Part shown: one piece after another, positions 1-12,500 of the stretch | Layout: each line of letters begins with the position of its first letter | Numbering within the stretch: position 1 is the first letter of the stretch | DNA from: Lagopus muta | Lineage: Eukaryota > Chordata > Aves > Galliformes > Phasianidae | NCBI RefSeq assembly: GCF_023343835.1 | Contig: NC_064436.1 | Coordinates: 53,543,883-53,607,882, forward strand | Length of the DNA stretch: 64,000 nt | Direction: 5' to 3' | Made by a program: the position numbers and the translations under genes | Notes under the pieces: generated by a model | Databases searched by the model: none | What the model saw: the letters and a program-made list of their open reading frames with translations, nothing else | What the model was told of the DNA's origin: nothing

Positions 1-1670
1 ATAATAGCAATTAGGCAGATGTCAGTATTAACTGAAATTAACACAGAAAGGTCTCCATATTCATCCCTGTCATTTACTCCTGATTTCAGCTACAATTCTG
101 CAGACCTATGCCAATAACTCAGCAGGAAATTTTTAAGTTTTCTGCTGAATTCCAAGTCATGCGAGAAAAGAATCCAACAAAATTTTGTCTTCTGCAATAA
201 TTTCTGCCAGAGATACGAAGATTTTTAAAAAAATTTCCAATATGAAATTCACATACATTCACATACAGAAATGAAACTGTAGGTAATTGATAGGTAGAAA
301 ATATGCAAATAGATTACAGCAATGCCTACTGTATGGCCTTCGATTAAAACAAGTCTCTGGTTATGTCCTGAATATACTGGAGCAAGTCTTTTCATGGAGG
401 ATGAGAAGAATGGGGAGGAGAAGTGTGAGGGATGATGCAAGATTGCACAATTGCTCCACGTGGAGTGAATCTGCTCAAGCACCGAGGAACTGTTTGAGGA
501 AGCTGGGAAAAGGAGAAGGGTGTGCCTGGTGAAACCGTGTTCCTGGCAGCCATAACCACATGTTGAAAATAGCACTGAAAATATAGACTGGGCCATTTTT
601 GTTGGTTTTCACTGCCGTAAGGTTTCTATACAACTCTTTTAAAACATGCATGTGTGCAGAAGGAAAAATAGGAGACATCAGTGACATCACTGTCCTTAAT
701 ATCCACACTCCTATCCTAGTAAGAAGGAGCTCCCAGATTCAAAAATCTATATATTATCTAACTGAAGTATAGTCTCTACTAATACACTGTGGCAGAAAAT
801 GTTTAATTTTGCTTCTATAGAGAATGAAAGTACAGAAATAAAAAGGGAAAATACAGATTCTCGTTCACAGTAAAAAGAAAGATGTGAGTATATGCATCAT
901 GTGTGAAAATAGGCTATGGTCGAAAGCAACATATTATTCTGATAAAATGAGTTTCAGCTTTATGCATGAAAAAACAGTATTTAATCCTGGCAGACAGAGA
1001 GAATTTTCAATACTAAAGAAATAGCCAAGAAAGCTGTGCAATCAAAATCAGTTACTTTGCTAAGGGTCTCTTTCTAACCAGTTATTTAAAGAAAGAGGAA
1101 GTAAGCATGACACTACCACAATCACAGCTAGTGTTCGAATTCGGCAGTGCTTCAGGTAATGGTAAAATAACAGAAAGGAGGTCCTCAAAATGATCCATCT
1201 CAAAACAAGTCAAAAAGCCACTGGGCCATTTCATGCTAGCCCCTCTTTTCACTTTTCAGGGCTACAGTTCCACATCTAACAGATGCTGAGTCAGTTCTGA
1301 ATAACCACACGAGAGATGTCATTTCAGCTTGCATAGCTTCTTTTGTTTTTTCCTTTTTTCCATCTGGACAAGCATGAGGAAAGGCACCTGCTTATAGTCA
1401 CAGAGCTGCAGCAACATGTTGAGTTGCTCACTACTTCTCACATTGCCTAACCCAGTTCACTGTTCAAATGGCCTTCTTACTAACTTAGAACTAATATTTT
1501 TGTTTTGATTCAAACTGCAGGGCGATATGAAGAAACGTACCCTAGTTCAACATCAAGATTGGAGATTTTTGTTTTATGCAGTTGGTGCAGTTGTTTGATT
1601 GATTACTAAGATAAATGGAGTCCTGAATAAACAAGTCTAAGACAGCACATCTAACAACAGAAAATATTTT
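1..1670. other. Intergenic, nothing recognised
   Basis: AT-rich unique sequence. The short open frames on both strands (up to 115 codons) overlap one another and have no recognisable similarity or splice context. Confidence 0.6.
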
Positions 1671-2068
1671 CATAGAATCACAGCAAAGCAGAGTTTGGCA
1701 GGGACCTCTGTGTCCATCTGATCCCAACCACTGCTCAAGCAGGACCACCCAGAGCAGTGTGCCCAGGCCCTTGTCCAAGCAGCTTCTGAGGATCTCCAAG
1801 GAGAAGACTCCATAGACTCCCAAAGCAAGCTCACAATAAAGTTCTTCCTGATGTTCAAAGTTCCAGTTTGTGCCTGCTGTCTCTTGTTCTGGTACTAGGT
1901 TCTAATAAAAAAAGCCTGTCTCCAACTTCTTTGCACTCACCTTCAGATATTTATATATATATAGAAAAGGCCTCCTCTGCACCTTCTCTCAGCCTTTATG
2001 CATATAGGAGATGTTCCAGTTCCTTCATCATCTTCACAGATGACTCTTCTCTGGACTCTTGCCAGTAG
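1671..2068 (-). mobile_element. CR1 LINE 3' fragment
   Basis: Begins at the left with CATAGAATCACAG (reverse complement of the CR1 ATTCTATG terminus), followed by the CR1 3'-end text GGCAGGGACCTC...CAACC, then CAAGCAG and TCTTCCTGATGTTC blocks. 5'-truncated, diverged, and interrupted by a short (TA)n run near 1950. Confidence 0.85.
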
Positions 2069-2571
2069 AGATTTTACAGTAAATCTCCTCTTGTAATTGG
2101 CCAAGTTGATGAATAATTGTATTTATTTTTTGCCTTCCAAGAAAAAAAGAGCATTGACCATTACGAGTCTTCTCTAAGAAACTGACATAACTTTGTTTTT
2201 ATAAGATATGACACACTCTCTGTCTTCTGCCTTCCAGCTTTGCACTCCAGGATCTCTGTAAGAGGCAAAGCGGGCTTATTTCAGAGCTGAGTGAACTTCA
2301 CTGTGATCAACTTAAGCTTTTTTGAAATTTCAAAGATTTGGGGGAATTAACTGGGCAAACTGATCTTGTTTTCATGAGACATAGCAACCCATGCAGCAGC
2401 AGGGGTAGGTCACAGATTTTTCCTCCTTCTGTGTCACAATCCCCAGAGCAATTCCTTCACATATGTACACTGTTGGCTCTCAGTTATTAAGCACAGATTT
2501 CAGTTAGAGATAGGAAAGACTGCAATAACCTCTTGGGGAAAAAAAAATGTATAACTTCCTTCACACAAATA

Positions 2572-3056
2572 CAGAATCATAGTTGAATGGGACCTCTGGA
2601 AATCATCTACTCCAACTTCCAGCTAAAGTAGGTTCTCCTACATCAAGTCACACACAAAAGCATTCACATAGGTTTTGATTATCATCACAGAAGGAAACTC
2701 CACAGCCTCTCTGGGCAGCCTGTTCCGCTGTTCTGTCACTATCACAGTAAAGAAGTTCTTCCTTGTGTTTTTTTGGTACTTCTTACATTCCAGTTGGTGT
2801 CCATTGTCCCTTGCTCTGCCGCTGAGCACCACTGTAAAGAGCCTGGCCCTATCCACACCTGATCATTAGATATTTATAAGCATTGATAAGATCCCCCCTC
2901 AGTCCTCTATAGGCTGAACAGTCCCAAGTCTCTCAGCCTTTCCTTGTACAAAAGATGCTTGAAGCCATCTTTGTGGCCTCTGCTGGACTCTTTCCAGCAG
3001 TTTCTTGTCTTTCTTGAACTGGGGAATACAAAACTGAAAACAGTAATCCAGATAAT
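2572..3056 (-). mobile_element. CR1 LINE 3' fragment
   Basis: Starts AGAATCATAG...GGGACCTCTGG and continues with CTGGGCAGCCTGTTCC, AAGAAGTTCTTCCTTGTG, GATCCCCCCTCAG and CTCTCAGCCTTTCCTTGTA, all standard CR1 3' UTR blocks in reverse orientation. It is one of the longer copies here. Confidence 0.9.
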
Positions 3057-3840
3057 GACTAATGATAAGCTATCTGCCAGGAACGTATATGGATATCCTA
3101 TCTCACGTCAGTATTGGGCAGTTTCATGTCCAAGTTTTCTCCACCCCACCACTCCTACAATACCTGGCAGAGTTGCCTGTCTCTACTGTGTAGAAATTCT
3201 CCAGCCACAGTTTCACTGTTGCACAGCCATGCACAGGCCACTTGAACATGAACAAAATAGCTTCCAGTTCTAGAGCTTATAGTTACTTATGACTCAAGCA
3301 CATGGTTCGCTTACATCAAGACGGCATCATACCCCCAAGCTCTTGCAACAACTCCAACCCACCACCACCTCACTGATGCTTTTGAGCCCCTAATCTTTTA
3401 ACACAGGCTGACCTTAGTTAAGCCATTTCACCCCTCTTACACCTGTTTCACATTTGCCTTGCTTTATCAATCACATATTGAACCACTGGAAGGAAGTATT
3501 TTCAGATGACTTTGCAGTTTTGTCATGTCATCTTGTAAACACTGATTTGTTATTATAGAAAACAATGTTGAGGAGCTCACAACAGTTCTGGTCTGGCAGA
3601 TTGACTGACTGATAAGAATATTGCAGGAGGGAGAATCTACCAAATGCTACAGAATTCTTCTGCAGATTGACTGCAAGTTTTTTTGTTTTTGTTTTTAATT
3701 ATTGTTGGTTTTGTATTTTTTTTGTTTAGGTTGAGCTGACTTGAGATTAATTAGAACTGTTGATAATAAGCAGTGGATGACTTTGTACTGGATGTTGCTG
3801 CCAGGTTTAACTATGCTCACAGCAAGTATTAAAAAAAAGA

Positions 3841-3873
3841 TATTAGGAGGCATTATTTTTGGAGAGACCTACA
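3841..3873. mobile_element. Solo end of a mariner-type element
   Basis: The reverse complement reads TGTAGGTCTCTCCAAAAATAATGCCTCC, nearly the same as the left terminal repeat of the mariner copy at 8801 (TGTAGGTCCAAAAGTAATACCCC) and similar to its right end. I see no partner end, so this is probably a truncated remnant. Confidence 0.4.
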
Positions 3874-6049
3874 TATTTCAAAAGTTCTGGTGGGTATAAT
3901 GATAGCAACATTTCTGATACACAATACCAATTAACTAATATCAAGGCTTAAAGTGGTTACAGCGTTTCCCAGTGCCTGCTGTCAAGGGCTCAAGTTGCAG
4001 TGCAAAGATTCCTCTGTTCTCACACTCATGCCCACTCTGCATGAGCCTTCACACATTTTTGTCCTTCAATTTCTTCATTTGTGAGACAATGACACCTTTT
4101 CAGACCTTCCTTATAGAGTCTGTAAAAAGCTTTGAAACGCTGGGATGGACGACACTAGCAAAACCAGTGTAAAGTTAGGAGCTTTGCTTGTTTGATTTCA
4201 TCTTATGTTGAATCTACCAGATTAGAAGGTCCAACTCTAAACAGCCTGATGAAAGAAAAACTTTGCAGACCGTAGTCATGGTAAAAGACAAGAACCAAGT
4301 CTAAAGCTGGCTTCCCACCCAGCATCTTTCAGGTCAGAGCTTGGTCACACTCATACAGCTCCAAGGACTCCAGCACAAATATATCTGGCCATACTTAATA
4401 TATTCCCCATCTCCAGACATGCATGATTACTGCTAAATCTCACTTTGACATAATTTTGCATGTCACTAGGCCCTTATCTATCTATGTTCAGAAACTCAGA
4501 TTGCCAGAGTCCTTGTTCTAGGAAAGGGAGTTACAGGTTACTGCACCAGAAGAGACTCCGATTCTCAACAAAGCAGGCAAAACTGCATTTTCATGTCTGG
4601 TAGGAGAGGTCAGGTTATTTCTGACATTAGAAGGGAAGGCAAAGGAATGAGGGAGGACAGAGAGAGGAGAAAGCCCTCTTACTCACCCTGCTGTTGGAAT
4701 TGGCCCTCAGCCCCACTGTGCGGGCCCTCAGCCCATCCCCATCTAACAGCGCAGTGGCAAACCAAGGTGCAGGGCTCTGACAGACACAGCAGGCTGCAGC
4801 ACCTTGTGCTGCCTCTAGGCTACTGTGACAGTGCTCTGCCCTGTCTGTGCCGGCAGCTGGCCCCAGCAGAGTGTACCTCTACCAAAAGCTCTACCTGTCC
4901 CAGGGCACTGACAGCCAGGCCACAGGAGCAGAGGATTTGCTGTTGTCCACGAAGCCTAAATCTTTGTTTCTGACAGTACTTAACACTAGCTTCATCTGAG
5001 AAAAGCTTCAGAAAATCTGTGCAAGCAATTAGGGGATGAACCACCTCCAAGGAAACTTTCTCTCTAACCCTTATTAGTAGTTAGAGGTTGGCCGCAGAGC
5101 AAGCAACTTTACATTCTCAGACTTGCAGACACCATTATGATGGACACCATGACAGGAGTCAATTCAAAACAGATCCAATGCACTTTGCTCTGTAGTTTGG
5201 TTGCCCTGTTCACATGATGTACCAGCACTGCTATTCCATGCTAGATTGGCATGGCTTTATCTTTTCAAAGCACTGGTCTTTAAGAGCTCTAAGAAGTTGT
5301 TGTTTTTATTTTACCTAAAGCCAAAATGACTTAATTTTGTAAAGATTTCAAATTGCCCTAAAATTAAAAACAGTTACAAGCATTTAAAAATTGTATCTGT
5401 TATGAAAAGCCATTTGTTTGAGGGGATTTTAATAATATTCTTACTGACATCTCATGTAGTAGTGTCACAGTACTGTCTCATATGGCATGAAAAGACTTAC
5501 AGTACCTTTGATATTCTGTTATTTTGTTTTATGTATAGACAGCTCTGTCTTAGAGAAGGCAGAAATTCTTATTTTATGGATTGGAATGTCTTCTGTTTGT
5601 ACTGTGACACATTTTTACAGAATATTTCCTTTCCATGGGAAATTTCAGACTGTTTTCATTCTGAAGGAAAGCAATTTGTGAAGTGACAATATTTTCCATG
5701 ACATGGAAATCATGCCTTTTAACTCATTCCTGTCCTAAAGCAATGCAGTGTCTGGTTGATTCCTTCCATCCCATTCCAGCTCCAATGCCAGTTCTGCAGC
5801 TTCCTGCACTACTGCTGCCTTTTGGCTCAGGGTTTATGTCTCCAAGGTTAGCAGATATGATTCTACATACAGAGCTGGAAATAAGAATGCAGGTTTACTG
5901 GAAGCATCTCTGTGTACCATAATCATTCTCTAAAACCAAAGTCAGAGGCCCAGATGAAATTGTGCATGAATGAGCTCTGTCTTTTCCATGTTATAAGGGC
6001 ACGTCCTTGAATGGAGCTGGGTCCTGAGTTGTGCAACTGTTTTTTGCAA

Positions 6050-6260
6050 AGCCTTTTATTTGCATTTCAGCTTCATCTGTAATCATACAAGCACCATATG
6101 CAAAATCCTGTTTGCAATTCACATCAATTATTAATTCACAGCTTAAGCTGCACATTTCCTTTATTAGTCACATTTCTTAGAAGCTTCTTATTACTGCAGC
6201 ATATGGAATTCCTCCTTTGCCATAGTGCTGTGCAGTGATTAATTGTGGGAATCAAAAGGT
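6050..6260. promoter_or_regulatory. Octamer/homeodomain-rich unique segment
   Basis: Contains TTATTTGCATTTC (octamer-like, near 6057), CATATGCAAAATCC, TTTGCAATTCAC and CAATTATTAATTC within about 80 bp. Looks like a typical vertebrate conserved non-coding element; not shown to be one. Confidence 0.25.
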
Positions 6261-6440
6261 ATGTAAAGACATAATTTAGGACCAAACTCAGTGCAGAAAT
6301 TGCCCTAGCACAAGCCTGAAGCAAGCAGTAGAGTTACTGAATGTTTATATTGCTACAAGCTTTTCACTGGTTAAAGACAGTGTATTTTCAGCATGCCCTT
6401 TTTCAAATGGACAACAGGAGTTTGTGAACTGTTTGTAGGG

Positions 6441-6512
6441 ATTAATGACTAGCTGGGAGGAGCTGATGGCTCAAATGCAGTTGAGGGCTATTAATCGTGG
6501 ACAGTCATTAAT
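6441..6512. promoter_or_regulatory. Possible conserved regulatory element with inverted TAAT sites
   Basis: ATTAATGACT at 6441-6450 and its exact complement AGTCATTAAT at 6503-6512, with a further CTATTAATCG at about 6488. The TAAT cores are homeodomain-type. The surrounding DNA (about 6050-6720) is unique and repeat-free. Function is inferred only. Confidence 0.25.
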
Positions 6513-8471
6513 TCTCAGGCAACACCCAGTGTCAGAGTTGTTACTCTTTCGAATCGTGTAAAATCTTGTGTATGAATGTTTCTAGGGTTAGGCTGCTGTA
6601 GTCAGCACGTATGGGGCATTTCTAGAAAATTAATGTTTCTCATGTTAGGCAGATAGATTGCTTATGTGAGCTCTCACTGCAGCTCTCACTTGCTATTCAA
6701 ATTTATTTTGCTTGCTGTATTGTGGTTTATGTTCCTACGTACTCCCAAAACAGGACATTTAAATCACACACATTGATTTTTCAATAACTTCAGCATCCAT
6801 TTGTCCCTATCCTCACCTCAAGGAAAGTATATTATAGAAGACAAACTCCATGCTGATGTATTCTGACATGACTTGTTAAAAAAAAAATTAGGTAAATCAC
6901 AAGTGAAGTAAAAGTCTTCACAGAATTCGCAGGTTATGTGAGTTTGCAAAAAAAGGACAAAGGAAGGTAGAGCAAACTGCTGACAACAGCCATACCTGCA
7001 TACCTGCAAGATATTAAGTCAACTGCAAACATGCAGACACACGACTGTCAGACAGGCTGTAACCTTCTCTGAGACAGTTTCCTGATTCTTCTCTAAGACA
7101 GGTAAAAATGTTTGAGTTAAAAAAATGATAAGGAGCTCGGGAAAATTATGCTGGCATGTAAGCTAATTTTTCAATTAAAATTTGTTAATGATCACCTACA
7201 TCTATTTATAAAAACTGTATGAAATTAAGATGTCTACTCAGTTCCATTCTCATCACAGGTCCATTTGCATCACATAAGCCATCATCAGAGATGTTAATAG
7301 GACTTCCTTGTTGGGGAAGCCAAGACCTAAAGAACTATGGAAAATGAAGCTTCCTTTTTCTATTACAGCTGTTTTCTCCAGCCTGAGTGGGAAAGATGTT
7401 GGTAGCGAGATCTTTCTATTCTATGTATGTATGTATAAATCAGCATGCCGATTTAGCACCTTTCAGAAAGTTACAATATTTGTTTTTAATGATTATTTTA
7501 AGGAGTTTTTCTAAGAAGAGTGACTAAAGTGAGCAAGCAAACACATAAAACAGAGAGCACATGAGCAGCTGCAGATGTAATCCAGCCATCCAAAAGCCTA
7601 GCTTGAGCATATTTATCTAGACCTCAAACCCTGCCAGAGAACATCCATCCTGTCCTTCCCTCCCTTTCAAAACCTTCTTCTGCCATCCTGCAGATCTGTT
7701 TATTTTCCCTAGAAATCCTTATGTTCTAATGAGTTTTCCCAAAGCAAGAATATAAAACCCAAGTTACTGTGGCAGGACTTAGATGTTCTATTGAGATCAA
7801 GGTTCTTTATGAATATATCAGTCTTCACTTTGAGCTTATTACTAACCATGCCTCACAATGTGATGTCTTTGAGGGCAAAGCATTTTGGAATTGTTGAATT
7901 GCTCTGCAGGGAGAACTTACAGTTTGTGTACAATGAAAACAGAAGGGTCAGGGAAAGAAGAAAGGAAAGAGTTTAATTCTCAGACAGAACCAAGCGCTTA
8001 ATCCACCCTTATAAAACACAGAGACATCCATGCAAAATTGAGAGCTGTATATTTCCATGATAGGGAGAACTGCCTCGTCTGCAGATGCAGCAGTGTATTT
8101 TATGCACACCTGTTTGACTGCACAACAGTTTAGATTCTTGATCTTGCAATGAACTCTCCATGAGCAGGTCCCTATGCGTAGTTGCTTGTTTTTTTGATAA
8201 TGTAGCCTCTAAGTCTCTCTTCAGAATATTTTTAAGGTTTCCATGAACTTTGGTCAAAAATGTGCCAAAAGACTTCCAAGTAACAAACATGCTTTTGCAA
8301 TTTACTGAAACTTTCCCCTTGTGTTCCAGAGAAGCAACCTCCCCATTACTCACCAGAGAGACACATGAGCCAAGAAGGAAGGAAAGAGAATCAGCTAGTA
8401 AAAACAGGCAATTCCCTTCTTTAGTGTCTACACTAAGTGAAATAAAAAATTGAAGTTAAATCCAAACTTTC

Positions 8472-8488
8472 TTTTTTTTTTTTTTTTT
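8472..8488. repeat. Poly-T tract
   Basis: Seventeen thymines after TTTC. Simple repeat, no associated element seen. Confidence 0.9.
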
Positions 8489-8800
8489 CCAAATGGGTCA
8501 TTGCCTTAGCAAAGATTGACTAGATCAAGATTACTTTTATCTTGGTTTTGATCAGAATTTTTTGCAATCAGTTGCTTTTTCAAAATAATACTGCTGCACT
8601 TCAAAATATAGCAGGGACTGTTGTGCCTTTGAGGTACTCTGCATCCTTCCAAGCCTCCCAAGTATATTTTTTTACATTTATTTAAATGACTAATGAACTA
8701 TATTACCCAATAAGCAAGGGGTTTGGGGTACTTTTGCCAAAGGCTGATTTTACTTGGAAAAAAATTGAATTAAGGCCAAAGCATAAAGTTCAGAACTATG

Positions 8801-9335
8801 TAGGTCCAAAAGTAATACCCCTCTTTACTTCTATGGAAACAACAAAAGATACAAAGAGCACAACAACACTGTTTGATAGAACAAATTCTCAGCTACAAAA
8901 CACTCTTCTTCAACACAGTCACCACTATTATCTATGCATTTTCACCAGCAGTTAACAGGAGCCTGCATGCCATGCTTGAAAACATCTGTACCAATGGAGG
9001 TGATCCACTCACACCATTACTGAAACACACCACCCATCTCTTCACTGTGCTCACATCCACTCTTGGGTCATCTACAAACATCAGTGAATGCCAATCAGTA
9101 CAATTTTTTCACACGCAAGAATTCAGTGACACACCTTTTCTTCATTACACACTTCCATGTCAGACAACATTTTGTCAGAGTGACCCCTCTACTGCCATGT
9201 GTCACACTGCAACAACATGTAAGGGAATATTGGTGGGAAGGTTCAGTCTCTGCTGCCATTCCACCAACATCTGTCTCTTACATAAGGGGCCAACATAATG
9301 AAATTGGAGGCATTACTTTCAGATCGACCTTCCTA
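8801..9335 (-). mobile_element. Internally deleted mariner (Galluhop/Mariner1_GG-like)
   Basis: A 535-bp block bounded by TA dinucleotides (8801-8802 and 9334-9335) with imperfect terminal inverted repeats sharing AAAGTAATRCCYC. Read on the minus strand it holds decayed transposase pieces in order: an N-terminal part (CVTEFLRVKK, then VDVSTVKRWVVCFSNG, resembling the second helix-turn-helix) and, straight after it in another frame, a C-terminal part (KCIDNSGDCVEEE). The catalytic core between them is missing, and stops and frameshifts are frequent. Such deletion derivatives are abundant in galliform birds, which is the main clue to lineage. The family name is from memory. Confidence 0.75.
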
Positions 9336-9502
9336 GATCATATTCACTTTCCTCCAAAGTTAGTGTGTGTTGCAGCCCATGGTTTTCAACTTCTCTTCTT
9401 AAAAATGGTCTTTTTCAAAATTTCAGTGTTCACCTTCCTTAGATCCTAGGCTTGTTTCAACCAAGAATTGTAAAACTAGGTTTTGCAAAATTTGTCATGT
9501 AA

Positions 9503-9568
9503 TGGGACTAGACTGGTCATCATAATGTCCCTTCTAGCCTTAAAAATGAAATGAAATAAAATAAAATC
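9503..9568 (+). mobile_element. Old CR1-type tail
   Basis: GGGACTAGACTGGTCATCATAATGTCCCTTCTAGCC resembles the final 40 bases of CR1/L3-type LINEs on the + strand. It is followed by an AAATGAAATAAAATAAAAT simple-repeat tail instead of ATTCTATG. Diverged, so moderate certainty. Confidence 0.45.
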
Positions 9569-12500
9569 TATCAGAAGTTGAATTTCCAAAGAAAAATGTC
9601 ATTTCATACATGAGTGAATGTTAATTCCTGTTCATTTCCCATTATAATGAAGCCAGGAGAGTGATTTTCAAACTTTACGTTGTGCAAGACAGCACTGTAT
9701 TTAGTAATATACTGCATAGTGCAAGTTGTACACTTCAACTCAAGAATTTTCCTTGCAAGTTTTCAAAAGAAATCAACGTTGAGTAGCAAAAAGCAAGTGC
9801 CTGAATCCTTTTTTCTCAAGTTATTCTCTGAAATCTTCTCCCATAAGATCACACTAGAGATTTTGGAGGGTATCTCCTGTGTGCTTGCTACGTCAAAGTG
9901 ACCTCTACATGGAAAACCATAAAATCATCAGCGTTACATTGTCAGAGAAGTAATCTTTCCATGCATCTTTGCCAGAGCAAATTCAGAAAGATTTTCTGGT
10001 GCCAAAGAAGTTGAACTAAATTAAAAATTGGCTATATTTAGCTATCCCTCAAGATTTCAGTTTCTGACTATCATTTGGCTGTAGATGAAGGTGCAGAAGG
10101 ACTCACAATCAAGGGTCAAGCTATCATTAATCAGCTGAGGCCCAGGAAATAGCTGGATTCGCACTTTCAATTTGTCCAAACGCATGGTAGTATGGCTTAT
10201 TGGCCATCTTTCTTTGCAGTCAAGCTATGTCAAATTGCCTTACATTTTCCATGGGCTAAAGGCATTCACACTGGATTTACCGTGTCATCTGACAGATGGT
10301 AATTTAATAAACACCAATATGTTGATGCAGATTTTTGAGCCCATAGTATTTCTTTTCAAGCCTCAGAAATAATTTCTGAAGTATGCTATACAACTTCCAC
10401 CTACACTGGTAGCTATACATTTGCAAATACTTTGTGGGTATGAGGTGCCATATTTGCAAAGCCAAACAGAAATGGCATTTCAACCCTTCTCTCTTCTCCC
10501 TCCTGTTCTCGTGAATTATCATTCCATCAAGTAGGCTGTTTGGCATAGTTATAAGGGTAGTTACATAACAAAGCCAAAAAAAAAAACCAAAAAAAAAAAC
10601 AGCTCCCACAAATCCAAGCCACAAATTTAATCCAGTTTTAGAAGATCATATGTACAGTAGTGACAAAGAGATTTATGCCATAAGAAGGAATAATTCTCCA
10701 ACTCCACTGCTCACAATAATTACTTGTTTAAAAGGCTCATACATGAATATTCCAAAAGAGAATTAAAGTCAAGTCTAATAGCCAGGATGGCATTTTCCAT
10801 TCATACTTTTTTTCCCACACCTACAAGCCTACAATGGAGGTAAGCAAACTAGTTCCTTCACTAATATAAGAGCTGTCTCTGGCAGCAGTACTATCAGCAC
10901 CCTACGTTTACATGCACAAGAAGATGACGGAAGAAAGAAAAGGAAGAGAAGACACAGTCTTAAGAACTAGCTTGTCTTTTTCCTCCTTTGGAGGAGTCCA
11001 AGAAAGCACACCTACAGAGCCTTAAGAATTTCTTGCTGACCCAGAATACCATTTGAGGGGCAGATGCACAGCTACATTCCTCCACTTGTGGGTATTGAGT
11101 AACCAGTGTCTGGAGATTCCCAGTGGTGAAGCATTCTTTTTCCTCACATAATTTGGGAAATGCTTCTTATTATACCTTATCCAGTAGTTTAAAATGAGTC
11201 ATAGAAGAACTGCTTGATTGTCAGATAAGCTGCATATATGGGGCTTTTGAAGCATGTATCCTGCAGTGGAACTTAATGATTGGATAGAGGTTCTCCATTG
11301 TTTAGATTTGCTTTGTAACTTTGTATTACCATAATGAGATTAAGAATGAAAAAGAAAAGTTGTGTGTTCTGTTAATGGCAACAGTGTTAATTGGTGAAAG
11401 GTAGACAGTTCGACTGGATGATCTTAAAGTTCTTTTCCCACCTTGGTGATCCTATAATGCTATGATAACTAGAACAAGAACAACATGCTTTTGACTAAAC
11501 TTGAAAAACAAAAACAAAAAACAGTAGCTGAAGATACAGTAAGTGAAAAGAACAGGAACTTTCAGATGCTGTAAATGGCAGTAATCTCAGTTGTGACAAA
11601 TTTCTGGCCCTTTTATGTGTATTTATTTTTCAGTCCCACTGGTTATCATAGGAAACAAAAATATACAAGTTTACAAAATATTTTATAAAACTGGAATTGG
11701 TTGCAAGTGGCAAGAAACAGAAGTAAGTTTCAGACCTTCCAAAAATAGGGTCACAGCTCTCATTTAAAACAAAATAAACAACAACATAAAAAAATCACAA
11801 CACATACACTCACATACAAAAAGTAATTCCCCACAACTCTGCCTCACTCTAAAGCTAAGCTGTAGCATATGAAGTACTAACAGTTCTCTAAGATATGTTG
11901 GCATATTGAGCAAGGACTAGCCAGCCTTGTCCAGAACACCATTTCTCATGTTAACTAAGTCATTATTTCTCTGGGAGAACAAATCACAGAATGTGTAGAC
12001 AGCAAATAAAAGATAGGAAGATTGCATCTGAATAGCCACTTGACATCAGAATCTTTTAATGACAAGGGACCAATAGGAAAATAATACCTATAAGGTTTTC
12101 ACTGGAAGTGGTCAAACAGAAAGCACTGAACAAGTGCTGTACAGATCTTACACATCTGACTGAATGCTTAAGAGTGGCTGATGGACCAAAACCAACATAC
12201 CACTTATTTGGTTAGATCAGGACATTATCAAGCTGAAGTTCCTCCTTTCATCACTGCTTTCTCAGGGCTTCAAAGCTTTCTTACCAAACAGGTCTGCTCC
12301 AAAAAGAACGCCCTCTCTAGAAAGTTTACTCACCTTACAGGAGCAGAATATTGATTAATGTCTTAACCAGCAGCCCAACTACATGATGTTAGTTGTCAAT
12401 AACATGTAAATTCCAAACTGCCCACACTGATAGGAAATACATCATGGTTCAGAAATGGCTCATGACAGATGAATCAGACAGCCAAAAATTACTTTCTAAA

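Larger units (their letters stand above)
3057..8800. other. Intergenic desert
   Basis: No gene seen. It holds the solo mariner end near 3841, a somewhat GC-richer patch at 4590-4970 with a chance frame, and the candidate regulatory segments at 6050-6720. Confidence 0.6.

Noticed and set aside
8873..9449. 141- and 128-codon + strand frames
   Set aside because: They cover the mariner element on the strand opposite its transposase remnant; no known protein is seen in this sense.
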